Source: Rhodoferax sp. TS-BS-61-7
Lineage (GTDB): Bacteria; Pseudomonadota; Gammaproteobacteria; Burkholderiales; Burkholderiaceae_C
Reading direction: 5' to 3'
Length of the DNA: 64,000 nt
Assembly: GCF_002943465.1 (NCBI RefSeq)
Contig: NZ_PTQY01000001.1
Location: 372,001-436,000, forward strand
The notes under the pieces were generated by a model. The model was not told the DNA's origin. It did not search any database and was given only the letters and a program-made list of their open reading frames with translations. Each line of letters opens with the position of its first letter. Position 1 is the first letter of the stretch. Shown here in pieces: positions 42,160 through 52,631 of the stretch. The translations under genes were made by a program, and so were the position numbers.

Positions 42160-43094
42160 GGGCGCCTCTCCATCCGGTGCATGCGTTCATTCAGGGTGGC
42201 CTCATCCAGAACCATTCCCAGCGAGCGGGCCACGTGTTCATTCACCGCGACGCTGAATTCCAGCGGGTATTGCGATGCAGGTACAGCCCCCCCCTGCAGC
42301 ACAGTACGCGCCAGTGCACCCGCTTGCACGCCAATCTGGCGCGGCGTGCTGTACACCGCCAGCATGGCGCCCGCTTTTACATAGGCCGGCGAAAACGCCA
42401 CCATCGGAACACGGGCGCGGTAAGTGGCCAGCAAGATATTGGAAATGGTGGCGCCGTTGTAGACCTGTGGGTCCGCCACGGCCAACAAAACATCCGCACC
42501 ATCCAGCACCGTTTTCAGGCCGGCAAATAGGCTGGTCGAGGTCGGGACCACACCAGCCACCAGCTCAACCCCCCGTGCTTGTGCCGCGGCCTGCAGATTC
42601 GCCTGTTGCAACAGCGACTCCTGCCCCCACAAGACCCCCACGCGTTTGACATCGGGCAGAGCCTGGTGCATCAGGTCCAACTGTCGGCCAAACGGCTGGT
42701 CCAGGTACACCGCCACCACGGGTGCCGCTGTTTTGCCCGTGCTCTCCCGCAGCAAACGTTCGAAACCCAGGCGAGGAATCAGGGCCGACACCACGGGCGG
42801 TCGCCCTTCGCGTGCCAGGGCACGGGCCAGCGCATCCGAGCCCAAGGTAATCCAGACCTTGGCACCCTGTGTGGCACCCAACTCTCCCGGGGTGAGTTCA
42901 GGTACATACAGCAAGGCAATATCCGTACGACGCACACCCAGGCGCACCAACTCCGACACAGCCGCCTGGCTCGCGTCGGTGTAGCTGGGGCTGCGTTCGC
43001 TGCTGAGAACCAGCACCTCTGCGGCCAAGGCGAGGCCCGCGCCCCACAGCGCCCAGCCGACCAGGATGCCACGCAGCGCGATCACCAAGCCCAT
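42156..43094 (-). CDS. ABC-type substrate-binding protein (PF04392, TrpX-like)
   Basis: 312 residues with a signal peptide (LRGILVGWALWGAGLALAAE). Blocks such as VYLDQPFGRQLDLMHQALPD, VKRVGVLWGQES and VPMVAFSPAYVKAGA fit the PF04392 family. No ABC permease or ATPase gene is nearby. It lies 3 bases after the TonB receptor gene and overlaps the kinase gene, so it may serve as a periplasmic sensor for that kinase (inference). Confidence 0.88.
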   Translation of the reverse strand: MGLVIALRGILVGWALWGAGLALAAEVLVLSSERSPSYTDASQAAVSELVRLGVRRTDIALLYVPELTPGELGATQGAKVWITLGSDALARALAREGRPPVVSALIPRLGFERLLRESTGKTAAPVVAVYLDQPFGRQLDLMHQALPDVKRVGVLWGQESLLQQANLQAAAQARGVELVAGVVPTSTSLFAGLKTVLDGADVLLAVADPQVYNGATISNILLATYRARVPMVAFSPAYVKAGAMLAVYSTPRQIGVQAGALARTVLQGGAVPASQYPLEFSVAVNEHVARSLGMVLDEATLNERMHRMERRP

Positions 43095-43097
43095 GCC

Positions 43098-45035
43098 TTA
43101 GTAGTCCACCCGCAGGGAGACAAAGGCCCTGCGGTCAAACAAAAACTTGCGATCACCATCACGGTAAGGTTGGTCCAGGTTCTGCACCGTAAACGCCAGC
43201 TCTGCCTTCTGTTTGCCCAGGCGCAAGGCCTTGGCAAGACGCACATCGGTGCGTGCCACCGCATAACGCTGGTTGTTGCCAGACATCAAACCAATGTCTT
43301 CCGACTGCTGGTGCATGAGTGACACCATGACCCCGGCGGGCAGCGTGTGCATCAGTGCCAACGAGGCGGCATAACGCGCAGCCGCGTGCGAAGTCTTAAA
43401 GCGGGTGCTATCGGCTATGTCAGTCCAGGTCTGGGTGAAGAAAACCTGGGTGTCCAAAGCGGGCCGCCATTGCACCTGGTACTCCGCACCAGTGATGTTG
43501 ACGTTCTCGATATTCTGGTATTCCTCGGGACTGAGGTTCGCGGGGCGTTCAATACCGTCAGTAATACGCTCCTCGAACAGGCGAATATCACCAGACCAGA
43601 TGTTGTGGTTCAGGGAGAAGTTGTATCCCAGCTCTCGCGTGTAGATTTTCTCGGGCCCCACCGTGCCATTGCTCTTCACCGTGGTGATGGGGTTCTGCCC
43701 ATTCACATCGTAGTAGCGCACTGAAGCGTATTTTTCGTAAGCACTGGGGGGACGAAAGGCGCTGCTCACGCCCGCCCGCAAGGTATGCCCTGCGGCGGCA
43801 TGCCAATTGAGCATCAGGCGCGGTGAGACCGTATCTCCGCCCATATTGCTATGTTCGACCATCGCGCCTGCATTGAGCACCCACTGGGGATCTAGGCGCC
43901 ACTCCACATTGCCAAACAGCCGTGAAAAATGGGATACGACTTGCCCACGCAGGTCGAAGCTGGACGCCGAACTGACAGCTTCACGGCGCAACTCGGCGCC
44001 CCACACTGCACGCAGTACTGCAGACGCGCGAACGGTGTGCTGCAGGGTCAGGGCATCGTTGATTTCCTGCGCGCTAAAGTCAACAGGAATGCCAAAGTAG
44101 TTCACACCCGCCGCGTTGCTAAGGTAGGGAAAGTTGTCGCGATGCGTGTTTTCCGTGTGGGAATAACTCCACAGCAGGTCTTGGTCTTCTCCCATCGGGG
44201 TATGCCAATCGGCCTGCAAGAACTGCGAACCCAAAAACCGCATGCGCGCCGCATTGCCCGCATCACCTTCGGTACCGCGCCCCGCGTCTATGCCCAGTGC
44301 CCCCACACGCACATCCACATCGGCTCCCGCATCCAGGTCAAAGGCAGCAGACGCATTCAACCGCGACACCCGATTGCGTCCATAAGCGCCCCGCAAGCCC
44401 TGGTCACCGCGGCTGTCCATGCTGATGCGGTAGGCCGCGCCCGGCCCTCCCCAGCCCACACTGCCTCCCGCATCGGCCACTCCGTTGTCACCGGTCGCCA
44501 ATGAAAAACTGCTACCCACTGTCTCGCGCACATCACGGGACACAATATTGACCACGCCGAGGAATGCACGGGCGCCATAGGCCGCTGAGTTGGAGCCCCG
44601 CAGGACCTCGATCCGCGCGATGTCATCCAGGGCCAGGGTTTGCAAACCCAGACCCGCCGAACCCTGCAGATGACCGGAGTACACGGAACGCCCATCCACC
44701 AGGACCTGGATACGGTTGGCCCAGTCGTCGCTGCGCCCATGGTAGGAGGCCAAAGGCGCATCAGACTCGAACGACGTAGTGGTCTGAAACCCGGGCACCA
44801 TGCGCAAAAGATCGGCCACATCCCGAGCGCCGGACATACGGATGAATGGACGGTCCAGAATGGTCACCGCCCCTGGCGCTTCGTCCAACGGCTGGGCCAA
44901 TCGAGATACCGATAGGACCACAGGCACCTCGCCCAAAAAGTCGCGCTCGCTCACCGCGCTAGCCGAAGAACCACTTTGGGCTCGGGCCGTCACGCAGGCA
45001 AGTGTTAACAATAGGGGTAAAAGTTTGGAGGACAT
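43098..45035 (-). CDS. TonB-dependent outer-membrane receptor
   Basis: 645 residues, signal peptide SKLLPLLLTLACVTARAQ. The plug domain has APGAVTILDRPFIRMSGARD, then QVLVDGRSVYSG and RIEVLRGSNSAAYGARAFLG. The barrel ends in a terminal aromatic residue (SLRVDY), as in outer-membrane proteins. I see no obvious TonB box. GGAG precedes the start. The substrate is unknown; a link to siderophore, vitamin or organic ligand uptake cannot be chosen from sequence. First gene of a three-gene operon with a binding protein and a hybrid kinase. Confidence 0.93.
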   Translation of the reverse strand: MSSKLLPLLLTLACVTARAQSGSSASAVSERDFLGEVPVVLSVSRLAQPLDEAPGAVTILDRPFIRMSGARDVADLLRMVPGFQTTTSFESDAPLASYHGRSDDWANRIQVLVDGRSVYSGHLQGSAGLGLQTLALDDIARIEVLRGSNSAAYGARAFLGVVNIVSRDVRETVGSSFSLATGDNGVADAGGSVGWGGPGAAYRISMDSRGDQGLRGAYGRNRVSRLNASAAFDLDAGADVDVRVGALGIDAGRGTEGDAGNAARMRFLGSQFLQADWHTPMGEDQDLLWSYSHTENTHRDNFPYLSNAAGVNYFGIPVDFSAQEINDALTLQHTVRASAVLRAVWGAELRREAVSSASSFDLRGQVVSHFSRLFGNVEWRLDPQWVLNAGAMVEHSNMGGDTVSPRLMLNWHAAAGHTLRAGVSSAFRPPSAYEKYASVRYYDVNGQNPITTVKSNGTVGPEKIYTRELGYNFSLNHNIWSGDIRLFEERITDGIERPANLSPEEYQNIENVNITGAEYQVQWRPALDTQVFFTQTWTDIADSTRFKTSHAAARYAASLALMHTLPAGVMVSLMHQQSEDIGLMSGNNQRYAVARTDVRLAKALRLGKQKAELAFTVQNLDQPYRDGDRKFLFDRRAFVSLRVDY

Positions 45036-45129
45036 GGTTTCTTCTCCAACGACAGACTATGTGTTCTTGTAGTGCCTGATTTTGCCCTGCGATTCGCCCC
45101 TCGCCGCAGAAGCGTGGACAATAGTGCGC

Positions 45130-46290
45130 ATGGCAGAACCCGGCAATTTGCGCATCGTACCCTTGGTAGACCAACGCTCCCGCTCCATCGCTGTCGCCAG
45201 CATGGCACCCGACCCGCGTGCAACCTGGCCCGAAGAGGCCGGTTTGACAGATGTGCTTGGCCGCCCGCTGCGGGATTTGCGCATCAGCGTGACCGACCGC
45301 TGCAACTTCCGCTGCAGCTACTGCATGCCCAAGGAGGTGTTCGACAAGGACTACCAGTACCTGCCGCAGACCGCCCTGTTGAACTTTGAAGAAATTACCC
45401 GGTTGGCGCGCCAGTTTGTCGCCCAAGGCGTGCGCAAGATACGCCTCACCGGCGGTGAACCCTTGCTGCGCAAGAACATCGAGGTTTTGGTCGCGCAGTT
45501 GTCGACCCTGCGCACACCCGATGGCCTGCCACTGGACCTGACCCTGACCACCAATGGCTCCCTGCTAGCCAAAAAAGCGCGCGCACTCAAAGATGCAGGG
45601 CTCCAGCGCCTGACGGTCAGTTTGGATGGACTGGACGACGCCGTCTTCCGCAGCATGAACGATGTGGATTTTCCGGTCGAAGACGTGCTGCGTGGCATCG
45701 ACGCCGCGCAGGCCGCGGGCCTGGGACCGATCAAGGTGAACATGGTGGTCAAACGGGGCACCAACGAACAGCAGATACTGCCCATGGCCAGGCACTTCAA
45801 GGGCACGGGCATCGTACTGCGTTTCATTGAATACATGGATGTAGGCGCCACCAATGGCTGGTGCATGGACGAGGTGATGCCCTCGGCCGACGTGGTCCGC
45901 CTGCTGCAAACCGAATGGCCCCTGGTGGCCCTGGAACACGCCAGCGCGGGAGAAACCGCACAACGCTGGGGATACGCGGACGCCACAGGACGGCATGACA
46001 CCGAGGCGGGAGAAGTTGGTGTGATCAGCAGCGTCACCCAGGCCTTTTGCGGTGACTGCAACCGGGCCCGACTCTCCACCGAAGGGCAGTTGTACCTGTG
46101 CCTGTTCGCCAGCCAGGGCTACGACTTGCGCAGCCTGCTGCGCAGCGGCAATGACGATGCACCACTGGCTGCCGCGATTCGCCAGATCTGGCACCAGCGC
46201 AGCGAACAGTATTCAGCCTTGCGCAGCGCCCTGCCCGCTGACGCTGCGTCTGCGGTGCGCCGGGTGGAGATGAGTTACATCGGTGGCTGA
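45130..46290 (+). CDS. moaA: GTP 3',8-cyclase (MoaA)
   Basis: 386 residues. Radical SAM enzyme of molybdopterin synthesis. The N-terminal cluster is [14 protein letters not shown], the C-terminal cluster is in [12 protein letters not shown] and LCLF, and the protein ends in Gly-Gly, as expected. I chose the ATG at 45130; the first 50 residues before [16 protein letters not shown] are an N-terminal extension of modest confidence. The mobA start lies within its last codons. Confidence 0.96.
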   Translation: MAEPGNLRIVPLVDQRSRSIAVASMAPDPRATWPEEAGLTDVLGRPLRDLRISVTDRCNFRCSYCMPKEVFDKDYQYLPQTALLNFEEITRLARQFVAQGVRKIRLTGGEPLLRKNIEVLVAQLSTLRTPDGLPLDLTLTTNGSLLAKKARALKDAGLQRLTVSLDGLDDAVFRSMNDVDFPVEDVLRGIDAAQAAGLGPIKVNMVVKRGTNEQQILPMARHFKGTGIVLRFIEYMDVGATNGWCMDEVMPSADVVRLLQTEWPLVALEHASAGETAQRWGYADATGRHDTEAGEVGVISSVTQAFCGDCNRARLSTEGQLYLCLFASQGYDLRSLLRSGNDDAPLAAAIRQIWHQRSEQYSALRSALPADAASAVRRVEMSYIGG

Positions 46291-46930
46291 ATTCAGCCAA
46301 GCACCTGCTGCCAGCCCCGCCAACACCTTGTGCGTGGTTTTGGCAGGTGGCCAGGGCCAGCGCATGGGCGGCGTGGACAAGGGGCTGCAGCTCTACCAAA
46401 ACCAAGCACTGGTCGCCTGGAGTCTGGCCCGCCTGCGGGCGCAAAGCTGGGGAGTTGCGCAGCACATCGGCATCAGTGCCAATCGCAACCTGGAAAAATA
46501 CGCGGCACTGGGTTACCCCGTCTGGGCAGATGTACGTCCCGGTTACGACGGTCCGCTGCAAGGTGTTATGGCATCCCTGCAACACGCCAACAGCTGGCCA
46601 GTGCCGCTCCATTACGTGCTTTTGGTGCCGTGCGACACGCCACACTTGCCACTGGATCTGGCCCTGCGCTTGTCGAGCGCATTAGCGGCCACACCAGCCC
46701 GCTTGGCGGCCGCGCGCGCAAACGCACGCACCCACCCATTGGCCTGCCTGCTGTCTCTCCATGTGATGCCGGAACTAGGTCGCTACCTGGACAGCGGGCA
46801 ACGCAAAGTGCAGACGTGGATGGAGGCCTGCGGAGTGCAGTGGGTAGACTTTGACACACCGGCCTATGCGGCCAATGCGTTTGACAACTTGAACAACCTG
46901 GCGGACCTGGCCGCCAGGCCCCCTCCCTAG
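46283..46930 (+). CDS. mobA: Molybdenum cofactor guanylyltransferase
   Basis: 215 residues, GTG start overlapping the moaA end by eight bases. It adds GMP to molybdopterin. The nucleotide-binding loop is [20 protein letters not shown] and a second motif is [14 protein letters not shown]. Translationally coupled to moaA. Its end is only one base from the convergent RND gene. Confidence 0.94.
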   Translation: MAEFSQAPAASPANTLCVVLAGGQGQRMGGVDKGLQLYQNQALVAWSLARLRAQSWGVAQHIGISANRNLEKYAALGYPVWADVRPGYDGPLQGVMASLQHANSWPVPLHYVLLVPCDTPHLPLDLALRLSSALAATPARLAAARANARTHPLACLLSLHVMPELGRYLDSGQRKVQTWMEACGVQWVDFDTPAYAANAFDNLNNLADLAARPPP

Positions 46931-46931
46931 T

Positions 46932-49900
46932 TCAGACCGGGTCTTTTTTAGCGCCTGGTGCGTGTTTGCGGGCCAGCAGGGTGTACATGGTGGGAACCAC
47001 AAACACCGTCAACAAGGTCCCCACCGACATGCCCCCGACGATCACCCAGCCAATCTGCTGACGGCTCTCAGCCCCTGCGCCCGAGGCCAAGGCCAGTGGA
47101 ATCGCGCCCAGCACCATGGCACCAGTGGTCATCAAAATCGGGCGAATGCGCTGGGCGGCGGACTGCTGAATCGCCTGCAGCGTCTGCATGCCCTGCTCGC
47201 GCAACTGGTTAGCAAACTCCACCATCAAAATGCCGTGTTTGGTAATCAGACCCACCAGGGTGATGAGGCCAATCTGGCTGAACACATTCAAGGTGCCCCC
47301 GGACCACTTGAGCGCCACCAATGCACCCGCCATGGACAGCGGTACGCTTAGCATGATGACAAGTGGGTCCACAAAACTCTCGAACTGCGCGGCCAGCACC
47401 AGAAAAATGAACACCAAGGCCAGCAAAAACACCAGCGTCAACGAATCCGAGGACTTGCGGAACTCGCGGCTAGAACCGTTTACATCGGTGGCGTAACCCG
47501 GCTTGAGCACCTTCTTGGCGGTAGCGTCCAGAAAATCCAGTGCTTCGCCCAAAGAGTAGTCAGGCGACAGGTTGGCCGTGACTGTGGCCGAACGACGCTG
47601 GCCAAAGTGGTTCAACTCCCGCGGAACCACCACCTCCTTGATTTTGACCAAGGCAGACAGGGGCACCATGGCATCCCCCTTGGCACGCACAAAAATGTTC
47701 TCGATGTCATCGGGTGTGTCCCGCCCGGCCGACGCGGTACGCACCACCACATCGTATTGTTCACCGTCACGTTTGTAGCGGGTCACATTGCGTCCCCCCA
47801 GCACGGTTTCAATAGAACGTGCAATCACGTCCACGCCCACGCCCATGTCGGCGGCACGCTCCCGGTCCACTTCCAGGCGGAATTCGGGTTTGTTGAGGCG
47901 TAGATCGGTGTCCACCTGCAGGAAACCCGGGTTTTTGGCCAATTCATCCTGAAACGCACGCACAGCCTGCGACAGGTTCTGGTAACTCTCGGAGGTGATG
48001 ATCACAAAATTCACGGGGCGCTGGGTAAAACCCTGGCCCAACGAGGGGGGTGTGATCGGGAAGGCCGTGACGCCCGGCATGCCCGCCACCCGGGGTGTCA
48101 TTTCACGCGCCATCTCGATCGTGGTGCGCTTGCGCTCTTCCCACGGTACGGCCCGGAAAAACACATTGCCCTGGGCCACCGTGGGGCTGCCTATGTTGGC
48201 AAAAATGCGGTCAAACTCCGGAAAATTCTCACCCACCTTCTCGATGGAGCGCGCGTAACGGTTGGTGTAGTCCAGCGTGGCGCCATCAGGCGCGTTGATC
48301 TGCGCGAGCACCACGCCCCGGTCTTCCATGGGCGACAGTTCGCGCTTGATGGAACCCATGACCGACCAGGTGACCGCACCGCTGCCCACCATGACCAGCA
48401 CCACCAGCCAACGGTGGCGCAAGGTCCAAGCCAGTACCGCGCTGTACGCGTTGGTAAAAGACACCAACGCATGCTCCATGCCACGGTCAAACCAGCTGGG
48501 GCGCGGGTTGTGGCGCAGCAGCACCGAAGACATCATGGGCGACAGCGTGAGCGCCACCAGGCCTGACACCAGCACCGCGCCCGCCAAGGCCAGAGCAAAC
48601 TCGGTGAACAGGCGCCCGGTACGGCCCGGCGCAAAGGCCAGAGGCACATACACCGCCACCAGCGTCAGTGTCATGGCCACAATCGCAAAGCCCACCTCCC
48701 GTGCGCCCTGGATGGCAGCCTGAAACGGCGGCACCCCATCCTCGATGTGCCGGTAGATGTTCTCCAGCATCACGATGGCATCGTCCACCACCAGACCAAT
48801 GGCCAGCACCAGGGCCAGCAGCGTCAGGGTGTTGATACTGAAGCCTGCCAACGCCATCAGGGCAAACGCCCCAATCAGCGCGACGGGAATGGTGACGAGT
48901 GGAATGATGGCAGCGCGCAAGGTGCGCAGGAAAACAAAAATCACCAGCGCCACCAACACCGAGGCCTCCACAATGGTCTGGTACACGGCCTTGATGGAGC
49001 GGTCGATAAAGACCGAGTTGTCATTGGCAATCTCCACCACCACCCCCGGTGGCAGGTCCTTCTGGATCTTGTCCATCAGGGCGCGTACGCCCGCAGACAA
49101 ATCCAGCGGATTGGCCGTCGCCTGGCGGATCACCCCCACGCCAATGGCGTCCTTGCCATTGAGGCGCACACTGGACCGTTCCTCTGCCGGCCCCTGGGCC
49201 ACGCGTGCCACATCGGCAATACGCACCGGAAACCCGTTCACCGTTTTGACAATCACTTGCGAGAACTCACCAGGCCGGCTCAAATCGGTCGCCGCGGTGA
49301 CGTTGAATTCGCGCAAGTTGCTTTCAATACGCCCGGCGGGTACTTCAAGATTGGAGCGACGCAAGGCGTCTTCCACATCCTGGATCGTCAAGCGAAATGC
49401 AGCCAGCTTGGCCGGGTCCAGGGAGATTTGCATGGAAAACTTGCGTTCTCCCGAAATCGTGACATCTGCGGCTCCGGGCGCTGTCTGCAAGATGGGCTTG
49501 ACCAGGGTGTTGGCCATCTCGGACAGCTGCAGGGCGTTGTGCGTGTCCGAGCTCAGCGACAAAAAAATCACCGGGAATGCATCGGCCTCGACCTTGGCAA
49601 TCACCGGTTCGTCAATACCCTGTGGCAGGCGCTGGCGCACGCGAGAGGTTTTGTCCCGCACATCGGCCGCTGCCGAGTCAGCGTCGCGCGACAGTGCAAA
49701 ACGGATGGAAATCTGGCTGCGTTCCTGGCGGCTGCTGGAGGTAATGACATCCACCCCCTCAATGCCGGCCAATGAATCTTCCAGCACCTTGGTGACCTGC
49801 GCTTCCACCACCTCACTAGAGGCACCGGCAAAACGCGTGGTCACGGTGACCACAGGCTCATCAATCTTGGGGTACTCCCGGACCGACAGCCCGGTGAAGG

Positions 49901-49982
49901 ACACCGCGCCGACCAACATGATGAGCAGGGACAGCACGGTCGCAAAGACCGGCCGGCGGATGGAGGTTTCGGCCAATTGCAT
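46932..49982 (-). CDS. RND efflux transporter, inner-membrane pump subunit
   Basis: 1016 residues, typical of AcrB/MdtB-type pumps. The N-terminus reads MQLAETSIRRPVFATVLSL. The proton-relay pair is in LAIGLVVDDAIVMLENIYRH. The two large periplasmic loops and 12 spans can be traced. It starts 6 bases after the stop of the membrane-fusion gene. No outer-membrane channel gene is present, so it must borrow a TolC-like protein. Substrate unknown. Confidence 0.96.
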   Translation of the reverse strand: MQLAETSIRRPVFATVLSLLIMLVGAVSFTGLSVREYPKIDEPVVTVTTRFAGASSEVVEAQVTKVLEDSLAGIEGVDVITSSSRQERSQISIRFALSRDADSAAADVRDKTSRVRQRLPQGIDEPVIAKVEADAFPVIFLSLSSDTHNALQLSEMANTLVKPILQTAPGAADVTISGERKFSMQISLDPAKLAAFRLTIQDVEDALRRSNLEVPAGRIESNLREFNVTAATDLSRPGEFSQVIVKTVNGFPVRIADVARVAQGPAEERSSVRLNGKDAIGVGVIRQATANPLDLSAGVRALMDKIQKDLPPGVVVEIANDNSVFIDRSIKAVYQTIVEASVLVALVIFVFLRTLRAAIIPLVTIPVALIGAFALMALAGFSINTLTLLALVLAIGLVVDDAIVMLENIYRHIEDGVPPFQAAIQGAREVGFAIVAMTLTLVAVYVPLAFAPGRTGRLFTEFALALAGAVLVSGLVALTLSPMMSSVLLRHNPRPSWFDRGMEHALVSFTNAYSAVLAWTLRHRWLVVLVMVGSGAVTWSVMGSIKRELSPMEDRGVVLAQINAPDGATLDYTNRYARSIEKVGENFPEFDRIFANIGSPTVAQGNVFFRAVPWEERKRTTIEMAREMTPRVAGMPGVTAFPITPPSLGQGFTQRPVNFVIITSESYQNLSQAVRAFQDELAKNPGFLQVDTDLRLNKPEFRLEVDRERAADMGVGVDVIARSIETVLGGRNVTRYKRDGEQYDVVVRTASAGRDTPDDIENIFVRAKGDAMVPLSALVKIKEVVVPRELNHFGQRRSATVTANLSPDYSLGEALDFLDATAKKVLKPGYATDVNGSSREFRKSSDSLTLVFLLALVFIFLVLAAQFESFVDPLVIMLSVPLSMAGALVALKWSGGTLNVFSQIGLITLVGLITKHGILMVEFANQLREQGMQTLQAIQQSAAQRIRPILMTTGAMVLGAIPLALASGAGAESRQQIGWVIVGGMSVGTLLTVFVVPTMYTLLARKHAPGAKKDPV

Positions 49983-49988
49983 GGTGTA

Positions 49989-51245
49989 TCAGCCTCCGGA
50001 AGCGCGCGCAGCAGGCGCGCTGGCGGGAGCAGATGCGGCAGAGGCCGGGCCTGCAGCAGGCGCACGCCCCAACTCCACAATGCGCACGGCCGTACCGTCG
50101 CGCTGCAAACGCTGCTGGCCAGCAACCACAATGGTCTGGCCTTCACTCAAGCCTTCACTCACCTCGACCTTGCCCTGGCGGCGCACGCCCAGTTTCACTT
50201 CCTGCCGTTTGGAGACCCACTCCGTGTCAGGCGGCAGATTGGCCGCCGATGGCATTTCCGAGGGCGCCACCACCAGCACCACAAACTGCTTGCCACCTTG
50301 GGGAACCAGGGCTTCTTCCGGCACCACCAGCGCTGCGGTGTTGACCCCAAAAATGGCGGTCACGCGGGCAAACATGCCGGGCCGCAACGGAGCACCACCA
50401 CCCGCACCCGCGGGTTCTCCACCGTTGTTGGGCAACACTGCGCGCACCCCGACCGAACGGCCATTGGCATCCAGCAAAGGGTCTACCGCCTCAATACGCG
50501 CCTTGAAAGCGCGGCCGGGAAAAGCATCCAGGGCCAGCTCCACCACCAGACCAGGGCGCAGCTTGCGTTGGTAACGTTCGGGCAGGCGAAAGTCCACCAG
50601 CATGCTGCCCGTGTCTTCAAGGTTGATAAGGTCCGCACCGTCCTTGACATAGTCGCCTACGTTCACGGCACGCAAGCCCACCGTGCCATCAAACGGCGCC
50701 ACGATGGCCATGCGCCCCAAACGGGCCTGGGCCAGCGAGAGCTGTGCCTGCACCACTTGCACATTGGCAGCACTCTCGTCCAGCACCCGCTGGGCCACAA
50801 AATTCTGCGCCACCAGCTCCTGGTTGCGCTTGAAGTTGGCCTCGGCAATAGACAGCTGCGCCTGCGCCTGGCTCAGCTCGGCGCGTTGCAGGGTGTCGTC
50901 CAGCTGCACCAGCAATTGCCCCCTGCGCACCGTCGCACCGTCTTTGAAACCCAGGGTTTTGACCCGGCCGGCCACCTCCGGCCGCACCATCACACTCTGG
51001 CGTGAACGCAAAGACCCGACCGACTGGGCGTCGTCCTGCAAAGTGATGCGGGCCACCTTGGCCACCTCCACCCCAGCGGGCCGTGCTGGTGCGGCAGCAG
51101 GTGACTTGCCCGCCGGCTGTGCGCTGGCATTGCCCGCCAAAACTTCTTTGGGGCCCTGGGGCTTGGACTGGTGCCACCACGCCGCACCGGACAGGGCCGC
51201 GATACCCACAATTGCGACCGCAGAATAAACAGCTTTAGATGCCAT
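49989..51245 (-). CDS. RND efflux membrane-fusion (adaptor) protein
   Basis: 418 residues. A single N-terminal membrane anchor (VYSAVAIVGIAALSGAAWWH) is followed by an Ala/Pro-rich stretch, a barrel-sandwich domain (VRPEVAGRVKTLGFKDGATV, VAPFDGTVGLRAVNVGDYVK) and the adaptor C-terminal domain. The tail is low-complexity Ala/Pro. No lipobox is seen, so it is membrane-anchored, not lipidated. Pair with the pump gene downstream. Start at 51245 chosen as the beginning of the anchor. Confidence 0.94.
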   Translation of the reverse strand: MASKAVYSAVAIVGIAALSGAAWWHQSKPQGPKEVLAGNASAQPAGKSPAAAPARPAGVEVAKVARITLQDDAQSVGSLRSRQSVMVRPEVAGRVKTLGFKDGATVRRGQLLVQLDDTLQRAELSQAQAQLSIAEANFKRNQELVAQNFVAQRVLDESAANVQVVQAQLSLAQARLGRMAIVAPFDGTVGLRAVNVGDYVKDGADLINLEDTGSMLVDFRLPERYQRKLRPGLVVELALDAFPGRAFKARIEAVDPLLDANGRSVGVRAVLPNNGGEPAGAGGGAPLRPGMFARVTAIFGVNTAALVVPEEALVPQGGKQFVVLVVAPSEMPSAANLPPDTEWVSKRQEVKLGVRRQGKVEVSEGLSEGQTIVVAGQQRLQRDGTAVRIVELGRAPAAGPASAASAPASAPAARASGG

Positions 51246-51367
51246 AGGAAGAAATCGGTGGAGTGGGTTGTAAACAGACGAATCGTCAATGGTAGCGTCG
51301 GTGCATGACACTGGGCGTGGACCGACGCAAGCCCCGTGCCTGCGCACAGGAATTCAAGCCCACGGCG

Positions 51368-51820
51368 CTAGCCGCGCCCCAACACCTTATCCACCCCTTG
51401 GTTGGCCAGCGCATCCGCACGCTCATTGCCGGGGTCACCGGCATGGCCCTTCACCCAGCGCCAGTCGATGGTGTGGCCTGATGTACTCACCAGCTGGTCC
51501 AACTGCTGCCACAAATCCACGTTTTTGACCGGCTGCTTGGCCGCCGTCTTCCATCCTTTGGCTTTCCAGCCCACCAACCATTCGGTAATGCCCTTGAGCA
51601 CATACTGGCTGTCCAAATGCAACACCACCGCGCAAGGGCGCTTGAGTGCCGCCAGGGCCTGGATCACGGCCATCATTTCCATACGGTTGTTGGTCGTGCC
51701 CAACTCTCCGCCAAACAGCTCTTTTTCGCTCCCGTCGGGAGACCGCAACAACACCCCCCAGCCACCGGGCCCGGGGTTGCCCTTGCAGGCGCCATCGGTA
51801 TAAATCACCACTGAATTCAT
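51368..51820 (-). CDS. rnhA: Ribonuclease HI
   Basis: 150 residues. Degrades RNA in RNA/DNA hybrids. Catalytic acids are in [39 protein letters not shown] and NERADALAN. An upstream in-frame start would add 27 residues without family support. It lies 25 bases after the methyltransferase gene, same direction, a common pairing. Confidence 0.97.
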   Translation of the reverse strand: MNSVVIYTDGACKGNPGPGGWGVLLRSPDGSEKELFGGELGTTNNRMEMMAVIQALAALKRPCAVVLHLDSQYVLKGITEWLVGWKAKGWKTAAKQPVKNVDLWQQLDQLVSTSGHTIDWRWVKGHAGDPGNERADALANQGVDKVLGRG

Positions 51821-51845
51821 GCTCTGAGTCACTTTCCTGATACTT

Positions 51846-52631
51846 TCATTCTTGCGCATAACCATTGGGCTGGCTGCGCTGCGCAACCGGGACCGAAGCA
51901 CCTGCGCGCGCCGGCACCGCCTTCCAGGCTGGGCCCAGCAAACGCATGCCCCGCACCCGCTTTACTGCCACCACAAAATAGGCGGCGCCGACAATCGGCC
52001 ACCAACGCGGCCCCGCACGGTCCATCCAGGCCCAGCGCTCCAGCCACTTCTCACTGCGCACCGCAGGACGGTAACAGCCAAAACGCCCCTCTTCCACTTC
52101 AAAGCTCAACAAACGCAACCAATCCCGCAAGCGCCAGTAGCCGATGAACTCCCCGCAATCGGGCAAATACAAGTCACCCATGCCCAACCGCTGGAGGGCA
52201 CGGGCGCGGCGCTGCCGCAGCCCCCACAGGCTGGCCGGGTTCAGACCGCAAATCACCACGCGCCCTTCGGGTACCAGCACCCGCTCCACCTCGCGCAGGG
52301 TGGCATGGGGATCGGCACTGAGCTCCAGTGTGTGGGGCAAGACCACCAAATCCAGGCTGCAGGCCGAAAAAGGCAAAGCGGCGTAGTCGGTCACCAACGC
52401 AGTGCGCAGCGCAGAAGCGCCTGGCACGGGCTCGGGCGTAGGCATACCCAGCCACTGGTGGGGCATGCGGTTGGCCCGCAGGCCATGCAACTGCGGCACC
52501 CCCAGTTGCAACGCGTGGTAACCAAAGATGTCGGCCACCGCGGACTGCAGCTGCACATCTTCCCAGCGCAACAGGTACTGGCCCGCCGGCGTTTGGAACC
52601 AGTCGTGCAAACCTATAATTTGTTCGCTCAT
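51846..52631 (-). CDS. SAM-dependent methyltransferase (class I, type 11-like)
   Basis: 261 residues. The Rossmann core is atypical at motif I, but the post-core block [20 protein letters not shown], then [20 protein letters not shown], is clear for type 11 methyltransferases. Substrate unknown. The gene lies beside rnhA and gloB, as in many Burkholderiales. The ATG at 52631 overlaps the gloB ATG on the other strand, an extreme divergent arrangement. A start 11 codons earlier (52664) would overlap gloB even more. A TTGTCT-17-TATTAA promoter lies at 52664-52636. Confidence 0.87.
   Translation of the reverse strand: MSEQIIGLHDWFQTPAGQYLLRWEDVQLQSAVADIFGYHALQLGVPQLHGLRANRMPHQWLGMPTPEPVPGASALRTALVTDYAALPFSACSLDLVVLPHTLELSADPHATLREVERVLVPEGRVVICGLNPASLWGLRQRRARALQRLGMGDLYLPDCGEFIGYWRLRDWLRLLSFEVEEGRFGCYRPAVRSEKWLERWAWMDRAGPRWWPIVGAAYFVVAVKRVRGMRLLGPAWKAVPARAGASVPVAQRSQPNGYAQE
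52614..52619 (+). promoter_or_regulatory. TATAAT -10 for gloB, inside the methyltransferase gene
   Basis: A perfect TATAAT ends ten bases before the gloB ATG, with TTTGGA 16 bases upstream as a weak -35. If used, the mRNA would be almost leaderless. No Shine-Dalgarno sequence precedes gloB. Confidence 0.5.

Noticed and set aside
48757..50574. Open frame of about 600 codons antisense to the RND pump and adaptor.
   Set aside because: Ser/Thr/Arg-rich low-complexity translation typical of shadow frames; both sense genes are clear.
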